Source: a virus
Reading direction: 5' to 3' (one strand)
DNA length: 47,055 bases
Virus record (IMG/VR): IMGVR_UViG_3300011116_000553
Location: 1-47,055 of that record
Shown here: positions 1 through 7,470 of the stretch, piece by piece
Numbering within the stretch: position 1 is the stretch's first letter
Layout: each line of letters begins with the position of its first letter
Notes under the pieces: model-generated
What the model was told of the DNA's origin: nothing
Databases searched by the model: none
Seen by the model: only the letters and a program-made list of their open reading frames with translations
Made by a program: the position numbers and the translations under genes

Positions 1-495
1 TACACCACTCATCACTTCTGGATCCTTGATGTAGTTGGCAAATGCCTGATAGTTTGCTCTACCAGTCAGTTGAATATAACCGGCACCTTTATATCTTTTA
101 CCATCACCAGATTGAGTATTTCCAAGATCATCACGACCTTCATAATCATTACCGGATGCTAGTTCTTCCTTATATCTTCCACCACCACTTTCGTGAGAAA
201 TCTGTGCAAGAAAGTGCCGAATACGAACAGGAGTAGTAATCTCAAAAGTCTTCAGGCACTTATTCAACTCAACAATCTCTATATCTTGAATAAGAGCAGT
301 ACTACAACCCCAGATGAATGCAAGTTCCTCTTTTGAAACAAGTTGCATACCATAAACTGGTGGTTTTGTTCTATAGAGTTTTGCAAACTCTTCCAGAATC
401 TCAGGTGCTACGTGCTTTTGAAGATACTCCCATGCTTTCAATTGCTCTGGAGTATTCTTATTATACTTAATCGCATCTAAAAAGTTAATAGTCAT
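1..495 (-). CDS. GH19 chitinase/lysozyme-type endolysin, 3' end outside window
   Basis: This minus-strand frame starts at ATG 495 and runs open to base 1, giving 165 codons. The C-terminal end lies outside the window. After an N-terminal segment of about 75 residues comes a glycoside hydrolase 19 fold: [11 protein letters not shown] carries the first catalytic Glu, [11 protein letters not shown] the second, and [16 protein letters not shown] is the substrate-cleft signature of phage GH19 endolysins. The enzyme should cleave the glycan strand of peptidoglycan. Its ATG overlaps the TGA of the upstream C39-like peptidase gene (ATGA), so the two are probably translated together. Domain assignment is by motif reading; the length of the missing part is unknown. 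Confidence 0.85.
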   Translation of the reverse strand, partial: MTINFLDAIKYNKNTPEQLKAWEYLQKHVAPEILEEFAKLYRTKPPVYGMQLVSKEELAFIWGCSTALIQDIEIVELNKCLKTFEITTPVRIRHFLAQISHESGGGRYKEELASGNDYEGRDDLGNTQSGDGKRYKGAGYIQLTGRANYQAFANYIKDPEVMSGV

Positions 496-1184
496 GAGAA
501 AATCCTACCCCATCCATCGTGTCCATTTGGACACCAACGAGCAACTAACTCAGACTTCTTATAGATAGCACCCTTACCGTTATAAACATCTCCAGTATAA
601 CCATCGTTGAGTGAACCATAAGGATCATTTACAACATAATCACCACCATCTGTCTTACCAACTACAACGACCATGTGGCCCCCAGTAGGATTAGACAAAG
701 AACCTCTATGGAGAATGCCAATAACCACAGGCCGTCCAGCAGACATCTCACGATCAAGATCTGCGAAAGACAGATTGTAACTAAACTCAGAACGGATACC
801 GTAGTCAGATAATGCCTTTGTTTGAACTTCGTGATCTGTTGTATCACCGATTGCAAAGACGTTGCGAATATACGCATCATCTCCTTGTGCTCCCTTTAGT
901 GTGCCTGGTTTAAAATACTGAAGACACATCGCACAACTAGAACTATTACAAGTGCGTGATGCATCTGTATAATTATCAGTCTGTGGATAATAAGGAACAT
1001 CTAAACGAATAGATGATTTTGGTTTTTCTATTTTGGTTCGGTAAATGCGAACCCAATTTGAATTATCTTCAAGCAGTGCCGCAGCATACTTTTCAATATT
1101 TGATTGAAGTTCAACTACTGCAGCAACGTGCTTTGGATTTTTTGCATCATAAAACTGAAAAAAGTTATGCAAGTCAATTTTCAT
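492..1184 (-). CDS. C39-like cysteine peptidase domain protein
   Basis: This 230-residue protein has a papain-like C39-type domain. [10 protein letters not shown] leads into a Cys-rich strand ([15 protein letters not shown], about residues 77-92) with the probable nucleophile. [11 protein letters not shown] near residue 168 supplies the His, and VNDPYG near 183 the Asp/Asn. An N-terminal helical segment of about 60 residues precedes it. No signal peptide is evident. It is coupled by ATGA to the GH19 endolysin gene, so it may be a virion or lysis enzyme acting on peptide bonds, but the substrate is unknown. An A/T-rich late-type element (AATAAATA) lies in the short divergent gap upstream. Confidence 0.75.
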   Translation of the reverse strand: MKIDLHNFFQFYDAKNPKHVAAVVELQSNIEKYAAALLEDNSNWVRIYRTKIEKPKSSIRLDVPYYPQTDNYTDASRTCNSSSCAMCLQYFKPGTLKGAQGDDAYIRNVFAIGDTTDHEVQTKALSDYGIRSEFSYNLSFADLDREMSAGRPVVIGILHRGSLSNPTGGHMVVVVGKTDGGDYVVNDPYGSLNDGYTGDVYNGKGAIYKKSELVARWCPNGHDGWGRIFS

Positions 1185-1228
1185 ACAAATCTCTAATATA
1201 CCTTTTATTTATTATTTTCATTAAAAAA

Positions 1229-1236
1229 ATAAATAA
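1229..1236 (+). promoter_or_regulatory. possible T4-type late element
   Basis: ATAAATAA lies about 20 bp before the first plus-strand gene, in the short divergent gap. It resembles the T4 late -10 box TATAAATA, but the stretch is A/T-rich and the match could be chance. Confidence 0.3.
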
Positions 1237-1255
1237 TCAATAAAGTTAACAAAAA

Positions 1256-1606
1256 ATGTCTGCACCATATGTAAGCAATTTGATTATAGATAAAGGGACT
1301 GATTTTAGTCAAAAAATTTATATTAAAAGTTACAATAATCTTCCAATAAATTTGGTTGGTTATGCAGCTTCATCATCTATCAGAAAACATCCAGATTCAA
1401 TAAACAAAACTGCAGATTTTATTGTAAGTTTCACAGATAGAACAAACGGAATGATTCAAATTTCATTAGCATCATCTATCACAAATCAAATAAAACCAGG
1501 AAGATATTTGTATGATATTTTAATGACTGATAATGCAGGATTTAAAAAAATAGTAACAGAGGGATCTGTTTCAGTAAGACCAGGAATTTCAACCAACTTC
1601 TCATAA
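1256..1606 (+). CDS. putative virion/baseplate-type protein, paralog 1
   Basis: This 116-residue protein is one of the only two plus-strand genes in the window. It begins with SNLIIDKGTDFSQKIYI, continues with a beta-rich core (LVGYAASSSIRKH), and contains IKPGRYLYDILMTD near residue 82. The next gene repeats this plan (NLILYTGTDFEQTF, LKPGNYLYDIVLKD), so the two are tandem paralogs. The N-terminal motif and beta-strand pattern resemble small Ig-like domains of phage baseplate or fibre proteins. No Shine-Dalgarno sequence is visible. Function is inferred only from fold-like features and the switch of strand. Confidence 0.7.
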   Translation: MSAPYVSNLIIDKGTDFSQKIYIKSYNNLPINLVGYAASSSIRKHPDSINKTADFIVSFTDRTNGMIQISLASSITNQIKPGRYLYDILMTDNAGFKKIVTEGSVSVRPGISTNFS

Positions 1607-1616
1607 TTTATTTAAA

Positions 1617-1955
1617 ATGTCTATCTACACAACTAACTTAATTCTATATACAGGAACAGATTTTGAACAAACTTTTTCTCTGGCAGATGATGGAAATAAA
1701 CCATTAAACTTATCTGGTTATAATGGTTATTGTTATATGAAAAAATATGATTCGTCCTTATCTAACAACAACTCATTTCTTGTTTCTTTTTTAGATCCAA
1801 CACAAGGTATTTTAAAAGTATCTATGGGTTCTACTATGACAATACAGTTGAAACCAGGAAATTATCTTTATGATATAGTTTTAAAAGATGCCGAAAATAA
1901 AACAAAAAAAATTATTGAAGGAAATGTAACAATAAAAAAATCAATCACAAGATAA
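1617..1955 (+). CDS. putative virion/baseplate-type protein, paralog 2
   Basis: This 112-residue paralog follows the preceding gene after a 10-bp gap. Matching blocks are TNLILYTGTDFEQTFSL at the start, LNLSGYNGYCYMKK in the middle and LKPGNYLYDIVLKDAENKTK near the end. Sequence identity looks moderate, which suggests an old duplication. It converges on the minus-strand small-protein genes that end at 1963, and no clear terminator separates them. Likely a structural protein of the same particle substructure as its neighbour; the exact role is unknown. Confidence 0.7.
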   Translation: MSIYTTNLILYTGTDFEQTFSLADDGNKPLNLSGYNGYCYMKKYDSSLSNNNSFLVSFLDPTQGILKVSMGSTMTIQLKPGNYLYDIVLKDAENKTKKIIEGNVTIKKSITR

Positions 1956-1962
1956 ATTATTT

Positions 1963-2052
1963 TTACATATCTTGTTGGTTAAAATAGGCAACTCTTATAA
2001 TTATAATACTAACTCCAACAGCAAATAATGATAAAGTTGCTGTATAAAACAT
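1963..2052 (-). CDS. 29-residue single-pass membrane peptide
   Basis: ATG 2052 opens a 29-codon frame made almost entirely of one hydrophobic helix (ATLSLFAVGVSIIIIRVAYF) with a short polar tail, NQQDM. It starts 2 bp after the stop of the 54-residue gene upstream, so it is probably read from the same mRNA. The size and topology resemble small photosystem or cytochrome b6f subunits, but I cannot match it to any of them. The hydrophobic composition and tight spacing support it being real. Confidence 0.5.
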   Translation of the reverse strand: MFYTATLSLFAVGVSIIIIRVAYFNQQDM

Positions 2053-2054
2053 AT

Positions 2055-2219
2055 TTAGTATCCGAACTCGTTAATTTTATCCAAAACTTTATTCAAGTAT
2101 CTATGAGCAATTTGTTTTGGGTCTGTTGTATATTGTGCCAATTGTTCTTGGTGTAATTCATTTTTACATTTAAGGACCCAACATTTTATCTCGTCTTTTG
2201 TTAATTGATTACGAGGCAT
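2055..2219 (-). CDS. conserved-type small cyanophage protein, 54 aa
   Basis: ATG 2219 opens a 54-residue soluble frame starting MPRNQLTKDEIKCWVLKCKN. It is charged and helical, with two Cys residues spaced C-x5-C. Proteins with this opening are common near HLIP genes in cyanomyoviruses. No function is known to me. The start codon follows directly after the U-tract of the terminator hairpin that closes the HLIP gene, so expression may depend on read-through or on RNA processing at that hairpin. Confidence 0.7.
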   Translation of the reverse strand: MPRNQLTKDEIKCWVLKCKNELHQEQLAQYTTDPKQIAHRYLNKVLDKINEFGY

Positions 2220-2259
2220 AAAAAAATAGGATTCAATCTTATATAGATTGAATCCTATT
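2219..2259 (-). terminator. strong intrinsic terminator after HLIP
   Basis: A perfect 15-bp stem (2225-2239 with 2245-2259) and a 5-nt loop are followed on the minus strand by seven T residues. The last T abuts the ATG of the 54-residue gene. Confidence 0.9.
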
Positions 2260-2284
2260 TATGAAATTTTATTTTGTTAGGATT

Positions 2285-2494
2285 TCAGAATACTCCAAAA
2301 AAGAGTTTTCCAGTAATCGCATAAGACACTACTGCTGCTACAAATCCGAGCATCGCAAGCCTCCCATTCAAAATTTCTGCACGTTCGTTATGTGTTTCAT
2401 TTTCGTAACTCATCTTGTCTTCCTCCGTAATGTACATTTTAGGTTCTTTGGCGAACATATTTTGGCGTCCACCGTCTTCAGTTGTAATCGTCAT
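2285..2494 (-). CDS. hli: high-light-inducible protein (HLIP)
   Basis: The protein has 69 residues if it starts at ATG 2494; an upstream in-frame start at 2530 would add 12 residues, but these overlap the promoter region. The C-terminal half has the single-helix chlorophyll-binding signature ERAEILNGRLAMLGFVAAVV, with the Glu/Asn/Arg ligand pattern of the LHC superfamily, followed by a short aromatic tail. HLIPs bind chlorophyll in the thylakoid membrane and protect photosystem II during infection; phages acquired them from cyanobacteria. It has its own consensus promoter and a strong terminator, so it is a monocistronic or very short unit. Confidence 0.92.
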   Translation of the reverse strand: MTITTEDGGRQNMFAKEPKMYITEEDKMSYENETHNERAEILNGRLAMLGFVAAVVSYAITGKLFFGVF

Positions 2495-2518
2495 AGTAAT
2501 GTGAAGTTTTACAACAAT

Positions 2519-2547
2519 ATTATATAGCAATCATAAAGATCTGTCAA
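2519..2547 (-). promoter_or_regulatory. perfect sigma-70 promoter for HLIP
   Basis: Minus-strand TTGACA (2542-2547) and TATAAT (2519-2524) are separated by exactly 17 bp. The -35 box overlaps the TGA stop of the last glycan-operon gene. It lies about 25 bp before the HLIP start, so the transcript has a very short leader. Confidence 0.9.
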
Positions 2548-3338
2548 GCATTTTCTGGTTCTGGATTTTCTGTAATTCTTCCAAGATAAGGATCATAATC
2601 CATCAAATCTTTAATGTTTAGACCTGCACCACTTTGTTTCCAAAACTCAAGAAGTCCATCATGACTTGATTTGTGAAAGATATCCACATGCTCTGGATGA
2701 ATTGAAGACCCAAGTTGAATACGATAAAGTAGTAATGGAATACTATAAGTATTTCCAGAGTTATAAATCAAATCATCAGCAACCGCTCTTGGTTTACATC
2801 CATTGTCAAGCTTATACTTATCGCCTCGAATATGATACTTTAAAAGTTTTTCAGCATGATGACGAGTAATCATATAAGCAGCAGTTGAAAAATCATTCAC
2901 AAATCTTTTATGAAGTTTTACATGAAGAGGTCCAGTACAAATGATTGCAAGTTGTATTACATCCCAATCATAAGGAACCTGTGAATAAAAATCTTTCCAA
3001 GTAAAATCCCAATATCTAATTAACTCCAAATCAACATCATCTTCCATAAAAATAGCATATGGACTATCTGATGTTTCTATCCAATACTTAATTGCCTTTA
3101 AGTGAGATGTTGTACATCCAATTTCACCAGAAGACATATTATCTGGATATCTTCCTGAAATAATATCACTCAAATCATCATTCCTACCATCATAACCAGA
3201 AATACGAGTATGATTTTTAATTTCCCAATAAGAAAATTGTTCTTCTACATATTCTTTTCTTTCTGGTTGTCCATCAAGATTTAAATAATAAATTGGACCA
3301 ATACCTTGAAGTTTGTATGTTGATTTATTTTTATCCAT
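2544..3338 (-). CDS. glycosyltransferase family 25-type protein
   Basis: This 264-residue protein has the GT25 (LPS glycosyltransferase) pattern: IYYLNLDGQPERKEYVEEQF at the start, GEIGCTTSHLKAIKYW around residue 72, and YAIFMEDDVDLE near 93, where the acidic cluster is the metal and sugar-nucleotide site. GT25 enzymes usually transfer galactose or a related sugar. It is the last gene of the glycan operon and overlaps the preceding glycosyltransferase by 8 bp. The HLIP promoter starts inside its stop codon. Confidence 0.85.
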   Translation of the reverse strand: MDKNKSTYKLQGIGPIYYLNLDGQPERKEYVEEQFSYWEIKNHTRISGYDGRNDDLSDIISGRYPDNMSSGEIGCTTSHLKAIKYWIETSDSPYAIFMEDDVDLELIRYWDFTWKDFYSQVPYDWDVIQLAIICTGPLHVKLHKRFVNDFSTAAYMITRHHAEKLLKYHIRGDKYKLDNGCKPRAVADDLIYNSGNTYSIPLLLYRIQLGSSIHPEHVDIFHKSSHDGLLEFWKQSGAGLNIKDLMDYDPYLGRITENPEPENA

Positions 3339-4284
3339 TAGACTTTTGTATAACTTTTTTTACAGAAGGAATATAATAATCCACAATTTGTTTTTTCCAA
3401 GAAAATTGTTTTGAGTATTCTACTATCTCATTTCGTTTTTGTAAAGAAATCTTCCTATTTTCTTCAATCTTTGAAGAAATATATTCCAAATCAATAATTT
3501 TACTTTCTGGAATTACTGTAATAAAATCTCTATTTAAATCTAAATTAGCAGTTGCCCATTCGGAAATAACAAGACCTAATCCAGCAGCAAGTGCTTCCAT
3601 GCAAACAAGTGGGTGTGCTTCCCCATCAGATAATAAAATGAGATTTGCATAATCAGTTAAATTATAAAACAAATCTTCTTTTGACCATTCTCCAAGATAG
3701 TTATTATTTACAACAAATCCTTCATCTACAATATTACCAGCATAATAAATTGAAGGTATTGATTGAAACAAACATTGACGTTTTCTATAATCTACCTTTG
3801 CAAGATAAATTGATCTATCCGAAAATTTTGGAGAGTTGGTAAATCTAAAATTATTGTTTATAACTCCATTTGGAACAACATATAAATTATCTTCCGGTAT
3901 TCTCATTGAGTTTTGATAAACTTTTTTTATTCCTTCAGACAAAGCAAATACATTTGGTCTAATATTCGCAAATCCATTTGCTTTATATGAATATCCACCA
4001 TACATTTCCGGTCTTTCTAGATAACCATAATGTGTTGTGATTGCTTTTGGAAATTGAATATAAGGATATAAAAACACATAATCATCATAATGAACATGAA
4101 CAAAATCAGGATTAATTTGATTAATTGTTTTTAAGATTTCTTGTGGATCTGTAGTATTAATAATATCAACTTGATGGCCAAGTTCCTTTAAAGTATTTGC
4201 AGTGTCCCAAATTACAATCTCAACAGCACCCCAACCAACTGGAGGAATTTGTGAAAAACCGGGACCAATGATGCAGATTTTCAC
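3331..4284 (-). CDS. glycosyltransferase family 4-type protein
   Basis: This 317-residue GT-B protein starts MKICIIGPGFSQIPPVGWGA, the nucleotide-sugar enzyme N-terminus with the conserved W-GA-E segment. VVPNGVINNNF occurs near residue 138, and GEAHPLVCMEALAAGLGLV near 223 is the C-terminal donor-binding E-x7-E type motif. It is shorter than typical GT4 enzymes (350-400 residues), lacking part of the central region. It is clearly paralogous to the next gene upstream. The start overlaps that gene by ATGA. The donor sugar cannot be read from sequence. Confidence 0.82.
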   Translation of the reverse strand: MKICIIGPGFSQIPPVGWGAVEIVIWDTANTLKELGHQVDIINTTDPQEILKTINQINPDFVHVHYDDYVFLYPYIQFPKAITTHYGYLERPEMYGGYSYKANGFANIRPNVFALSEGIKKVYQNSMRIPEDNLYVVPNGVINNNFRFTNSPKFSDRSIYLAKVDYRKRQCLFQSIPSIYYAGNIVDEGFVVNNNYLGEWSKEDLFYNLTDYANLILLSDGEAHPLVCMEALAAGLGLVISEWATANLDLNRDFITVIPESKIIDLEYISSKIEENRKISLQKRNEIVEYSKQFSWKKQIVDYYIPSVKKVIQKSNG

Positions 4285-5258
4285 TGAGCACTCTCCAATT
4301 TTTCAATAGTTTGAATATAAGGTTTTACAATATTCTCCCAAGAAAAATTATCCACACCATATTCACGAATTTGTTGTCGCATGTTCATAGATACTTCACG
4401 ATTTTCTTTAATTGCACTACTCACATAATTCAAGTCATTTAATTTATCATCAGGAACAACTGTAATAAATGGAAGACTATGATCCAAATCATAAGCAGCA
4501 TACTTAGAACAAACCACACCGATACCAGAAACAAGTGCTTCTTTGATTACGAGCGGAGTCCCATTTTCACCATCAGAAAGAAGAAGTAAATTTGCATACT
4601 TGGTTACATTTTCATGTTTTTGTTCTGTCGTCCACTCTCCAATATAACTTTTGTGAAGTTTATCAAATGTAGTTGTGGGAGAATATCTACCAACAAACTC
4701 AATACTATCAATTGATTGATAGACCCATTGACGTTTTCTAACTTCAATTTTTGCTATATATAGGGTTTTATTTGGTTTTTCACATTCAACATTAAATTTA
4801 AAATTTTTATGTTGAGCACCAAGTCCAAGTCTCAAAAGTTTTGATTCGTCTGCTCCATCTCTTTTAAATGTTGCAAAATCTTTGTCAGACAAACAAAAAT
4901 TATAATGTTTTTTTTGTTCAATCAACCACTTATATGTTTTATCATATCCATCTCTTTGATGAAATTGAAATTGATCCACATAGGGATAAGCACTACTAAT
5001 CGCAGTTATAGATTTGGGACACAACCTTTTAATCTCATCCATAATTGGGTAAAAAACATCATAAAATAAATGAACGAAATCATACTCATCTTGTTGGACT
5101 GTTTTAATAATTTCATTCAAATTTGGATCATTAATAATTGTTCCACTATGACCCATTTCCCCAAGTTCACAAGCAATTTCCCAAATTAAAGATTCAACTG
5201 CTCCCCATCCATCGGGAGGAATGGGCATAATTCCAGGTCCAATAAATGCAATTTTCAT
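4281..5258 (-). CDS. glycosyltransferase family 4-type protein, paralog
   Basis: This 325-residue protein is a tandem paralog of the gene after it: MKIAFIGPGIMPIPPDGWGA at the start, YIGEWTTEQKHENVTKYANL in the middle and DGENGTPLVIKEALVSGIGV near residue 230 line up block by block. The catalytic architecture is GT-B. Divergence between the copies suggests they now act on different acceptors or make successive linkages. Its first base overlaps the end of the gene before it by one base. Confidence 0.8.
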   Translation of the reverse strand: MKIAFIGPGIMPIPPDGWGAVESLIWEIACELGEMGHSGTIINDPNLNEIIKTVQQDEYDFVHLFYDVFYPIMDEIKRLCPKSITAISSAYPYVDQFQFHQRDGYDKTYKWLIEQKKHYNFCLSDKDFATFKRDGADESKLLRLGLGAQHKNFKFNVECEKPNKTLYIAKIEVRKRQWVYQSIDSIEFVGRYSPTTTFDKLHKSYIGEWTTEQKHENVTKYANLLLLSDGENGTPLVIKEALVSGIGVVCSKYAAYDLDHSLPFITVVPDDKLNDLNYVSSAIKENREVSMNMRQQIREYGVDNFSWENIVKPYIQTIEKLESAQ

Positions 5259-5980
5259 CAGTATAATTCTTTATAAGCATGAACAAGAGTAAACTCACTG
5301 TCCCTAAAGTTTGGTGTTTTCCAAACTTCAGTTAAATTTGTATTAATTGAATAATGTTTACCAATTACAAAATAAGCAATTTGCATATAAAGATCCAACC
5401 AACCAAATCTATAATCCATATTTTCTAAAATGTTTTCAAAATCAAAATCAATAAAATCATAGATTTCATGATAGTTATTTAAAAATGTTTCAATATTATA
5501 AATGGATCCGCCACCAGCACCATACCAATTAACATTTGGTTTTGCATTATACTTTTCTTCAATAAACTTCAAAAGAGAAGGAGCAATTTTATTTCCAGGA
5601 ACATCAAATCCAGCACATTCCCAAGAAGGATCAATCTTAACTTCTCCTTGTGTAAGAACATCATCTTCCATCATAATCATATGAGTTCCACCATTTTCTT
5701 GTACATGTCTTGCTGCTTCACGAAAATGGTGAATCCAATGAAGACTTTCATCTTTTGTAAATCCATAAATTCCAGAAGAGTCTCCCCAATTCCTTCTACC
5801 AATACGCATATACGAATGAATATATTTGCAATTATATTTTTTTGCTAGATCAGAATAATCTACTCCACCATCACAAATTAATGTATAAGGTGCATCGGGA
5901 TAATACTTTCTAAACTCTTGCAAAATAAATTCTGTTGCCTTTTTATTTTCATATACTGTATGAAAACATCCAAATGTCAT
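5258..5980 (-). CDS. putative GT-A glycosyltransferase
   Basis: This 240-residue protein has a GT-A type layout. APYTLICDGGVDYSDLA is an early Rossmann strand with an acidic turn, and THMIMMEDDVLTQGE near residue 98 has a DD(V) metal-site motif. The rest is aromatic-rich, which fits sugar binding. I cannot place it in a CAZy family from sequence alone. It lies 2 bp after the upstream gene within the coupled operon, which supports a role in making the same glycan. Confidence 0.65.
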   Translation of the reverse strand: MTFGCFHTVYENKKATEFILQEFRKYYPDAPYTLICDGGVDYSDLAKKYNCKYIHSYMRIGRRNWGDSSGIYGFTKDESLHWIHHFREAARHVQENGGTHMIMMEDDVLTQGEVKIDPSWECAGFDVPGNKIAPSLLKFIEEKYNAKPNVNWYGAGGGSIYNIETFLNNYHEIYDFIDFDFENILENMDYRFGWLDLYMQIAYFVIGKHYSINTNLTEVWKTPNFRDSEFTLVHAYKELY

Positions 5981-5982
5981 AA

Positions 5983-6750
5983 TTACTCCTCTTTCCTGTA
6001 ATAAGGTTCAATGTCGTCTCGATATAACCAAAACCAGTAGGGCTCTCCAGGTAATGGCTGAATGTCTGGTTGCATTCCTTTGTGATTATAGCTAAATGGA
6101 GCATTATAAAAACTAAAACATTTTGGATTATTTAATCCAATCCATTTTTCAAAATTCATTCTTTGAATAGGACCAAAATCCCTACCATCATCAGGAAATC
6201 TATCTCTTATTGGATGAATTAAAGTTCTAATATAATCTGCTCGTGCCCACCAAAAATTACCACTCATATGTGGCCAAGGATCCAAACAATAGTTTACACC
6301 AGATACTTGATATTCGTCAAGTCTATTTACCGCTTCTTCCCAACGATCAATTATACCCCATTCCATTTGGTGTCTCCAACTATTCACTGCTCTGAACTTA
6401 CGATCAGAATAATGATCTCTTACTCCACACATATGACTAATTCCCTTCGTATGGAGATAAGCAACTGCTTTCAACTCTGGATTGAAGTGCGCTTCTTCAT
6501 ATGCTCGTTTAAGTGTATACCCTTCATATTCACTCTCATCGAGTGTAACATCAAGAACATTCAACCAATCATAAATGGAAACATATTCTGCAATGCGATG
6601 TGCTTGTGGTCCATTAATGGCACAATATATTGAAGCATTTTCCACAAGACCACTTCGATAGATTCTTTTAAGTTGTTCATCTACCATTAGCTTCCAGATA
6701 TTTGAACCACCTGGACTCCAAATGTGATAATAAACTGATAGATTTTTCAT
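5983..6750 (-). CDS. putative glycosyltransferase of the glycan operon
   Basis: This 255-residue protein is of a type found in polysaccharide loci. It has VAYLHTKGISHMCGVRDHY near residue 96, then SWRHQMEWGIIDRWEEAVN, then SGNFWWARADYIRTL near 162. The LHTKG, SGNFWWA and late W/Y-rich motifs are typical of a bacterial and phage family annotated as glycosyltransferase-like, but no classic DXD is evident. Context (last start 4 bp from the GT6 stop) supports glycan transfer. Donor and acceptor are unknown. Confidence 0.6.
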   Translation of the reverse strand: MKNLSVYYHIWSPGGSNIWKLMVDEQLKRIYRSGLVENASIYCAINGPQAHRIAEYVSIYDWLNVLDVTLDESEYEGYTLKRAYEEAHFNPELKAVAYLHTKGISHMCGVRDHYSDRKFRAVNSWRHQMEWGIIDRWEEAVNRLDEYQVSGVNYCLDPWPHMSGNFWWARADYIRTLIHPIRDRFPDDGRDFGPIQRMNFEKWIGLNNPKCFSFYNAPFSYNHKGMQPDIQPLPGEPYWFWLYRDDIEPYYRKEE

Positions 6751-6753
6751 AAA

Positions 6754-7470
6754 TTAAATATGATATTTTTTATTATTTTTTGATAAATGAACTATTTTTT
6801 CTTCAAATTCGCAATATTGTTTGAAATCTTCAGGAAAAGCAAAAGAAGGAGATAGAGTATTCACATTTTCTTTATTTTCAATAAAGAATTTATTCATATG
6901 ACTCTCATCATGCCAAATGGCAGTAATATTATTTTTCTCATCTTCTTTAATACGATAATCAAGTTCTTCCATCATTTCAAAAATTTTTGGAACCTTTCCG
7001 CCCCACAAACATCCCTGCCAGTAAGTGGAAGTATCATCTTCTTTAGTTATACTAGCAAGAGAAAGTGAATTTGTCTCAAATGCCCCTGGAAACTTATTAT
7101 GTGGTTGTAAATTTAGATAATGACAGGGATGATGAACTCCAATAAAATCTTTATCAGTAAATAAATCATCTTTATATACTTCAGAAACAACTTTCATATC
7201 AGCATCAATGAAAAGAACCCAATCATATTTTTGAAGTTGCTCTTTTGCTTTTAATATAGTATCAAAACGATAAAGAGTAACATAAGGCCAAGAAAAATGT
7301 TCTTGATTGTAAATGGTGATATTTTCTGGCGTATCAGAAATCAAACCATCAGTAAAAACAAAATATTGTTTTTCTATTTTTGTGCAAAGTTTTTTTTCGC
7401 AACATTCGTACCAAGAAGGAAGAAAATTTATATAATTCCCAGTTCCAATAAAAATAACAGCAAGTTTCAT
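6754..7470 (-). CDS. GT6 (ABO blood-group type) glycosyltransferase
   Basis: The start is taken as ATG 7470, which overlaps the upstream fucosyltransferase stop as ATGA; this gives 238 residues. Family 6 motifs are plain: QYFVFTDG, WPYVTLYRF, DWVLFIDADMKVV (a DXD at about 89-91), TYWQGCLWGGKV near 150, and IWHDESHMNKFF near 185, nearly identical to the WHDESHLNKY block of human ABO and alpha-1,3-galactosyltransferases. Known members add alpha-1,3-linked Gal or GalNAc, in ABO to a fucosylated acceptor. Most bacterial homologs have NXN instead of DXD; this one keeps DXD, so metal dependence is likely. No membrane anchor is present. Confidence 0.92.
   Translation of the reverse strand: MKLAVIFIGTGNYINFLPSWYECCEKKLCTKIEKQYFVFTDGLISDTPENITIYNQEHFSWPYVTLYRFDTILKAKEQLQKYDWVLFIDADMKVVSEVYKDDLFTDKDFIGVHHPCHYLNLQPHNKFPGAFETNSLSLASITKEDDTSTYWQGCLWGGKVPKIFEMMEELDYRIKEDEKNNITAIWHDESHMNKFFIENKENVNTLSPSFAFPEDFKQYCEFEEKIVHLSKNNKKYHI

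Noticed and set aside
1963-2052. 29-residue peptide as PetN, PsbT or another photosystem subunit
   Set aside because: Size fits, but no residue pattern of those subunits could be matched.
2261-2527. Plus-strand open frame opposite HLIP
   Set aside because: It is the complement of the HLIP gene and its promoter; HLIP has a clear family signature and signals.
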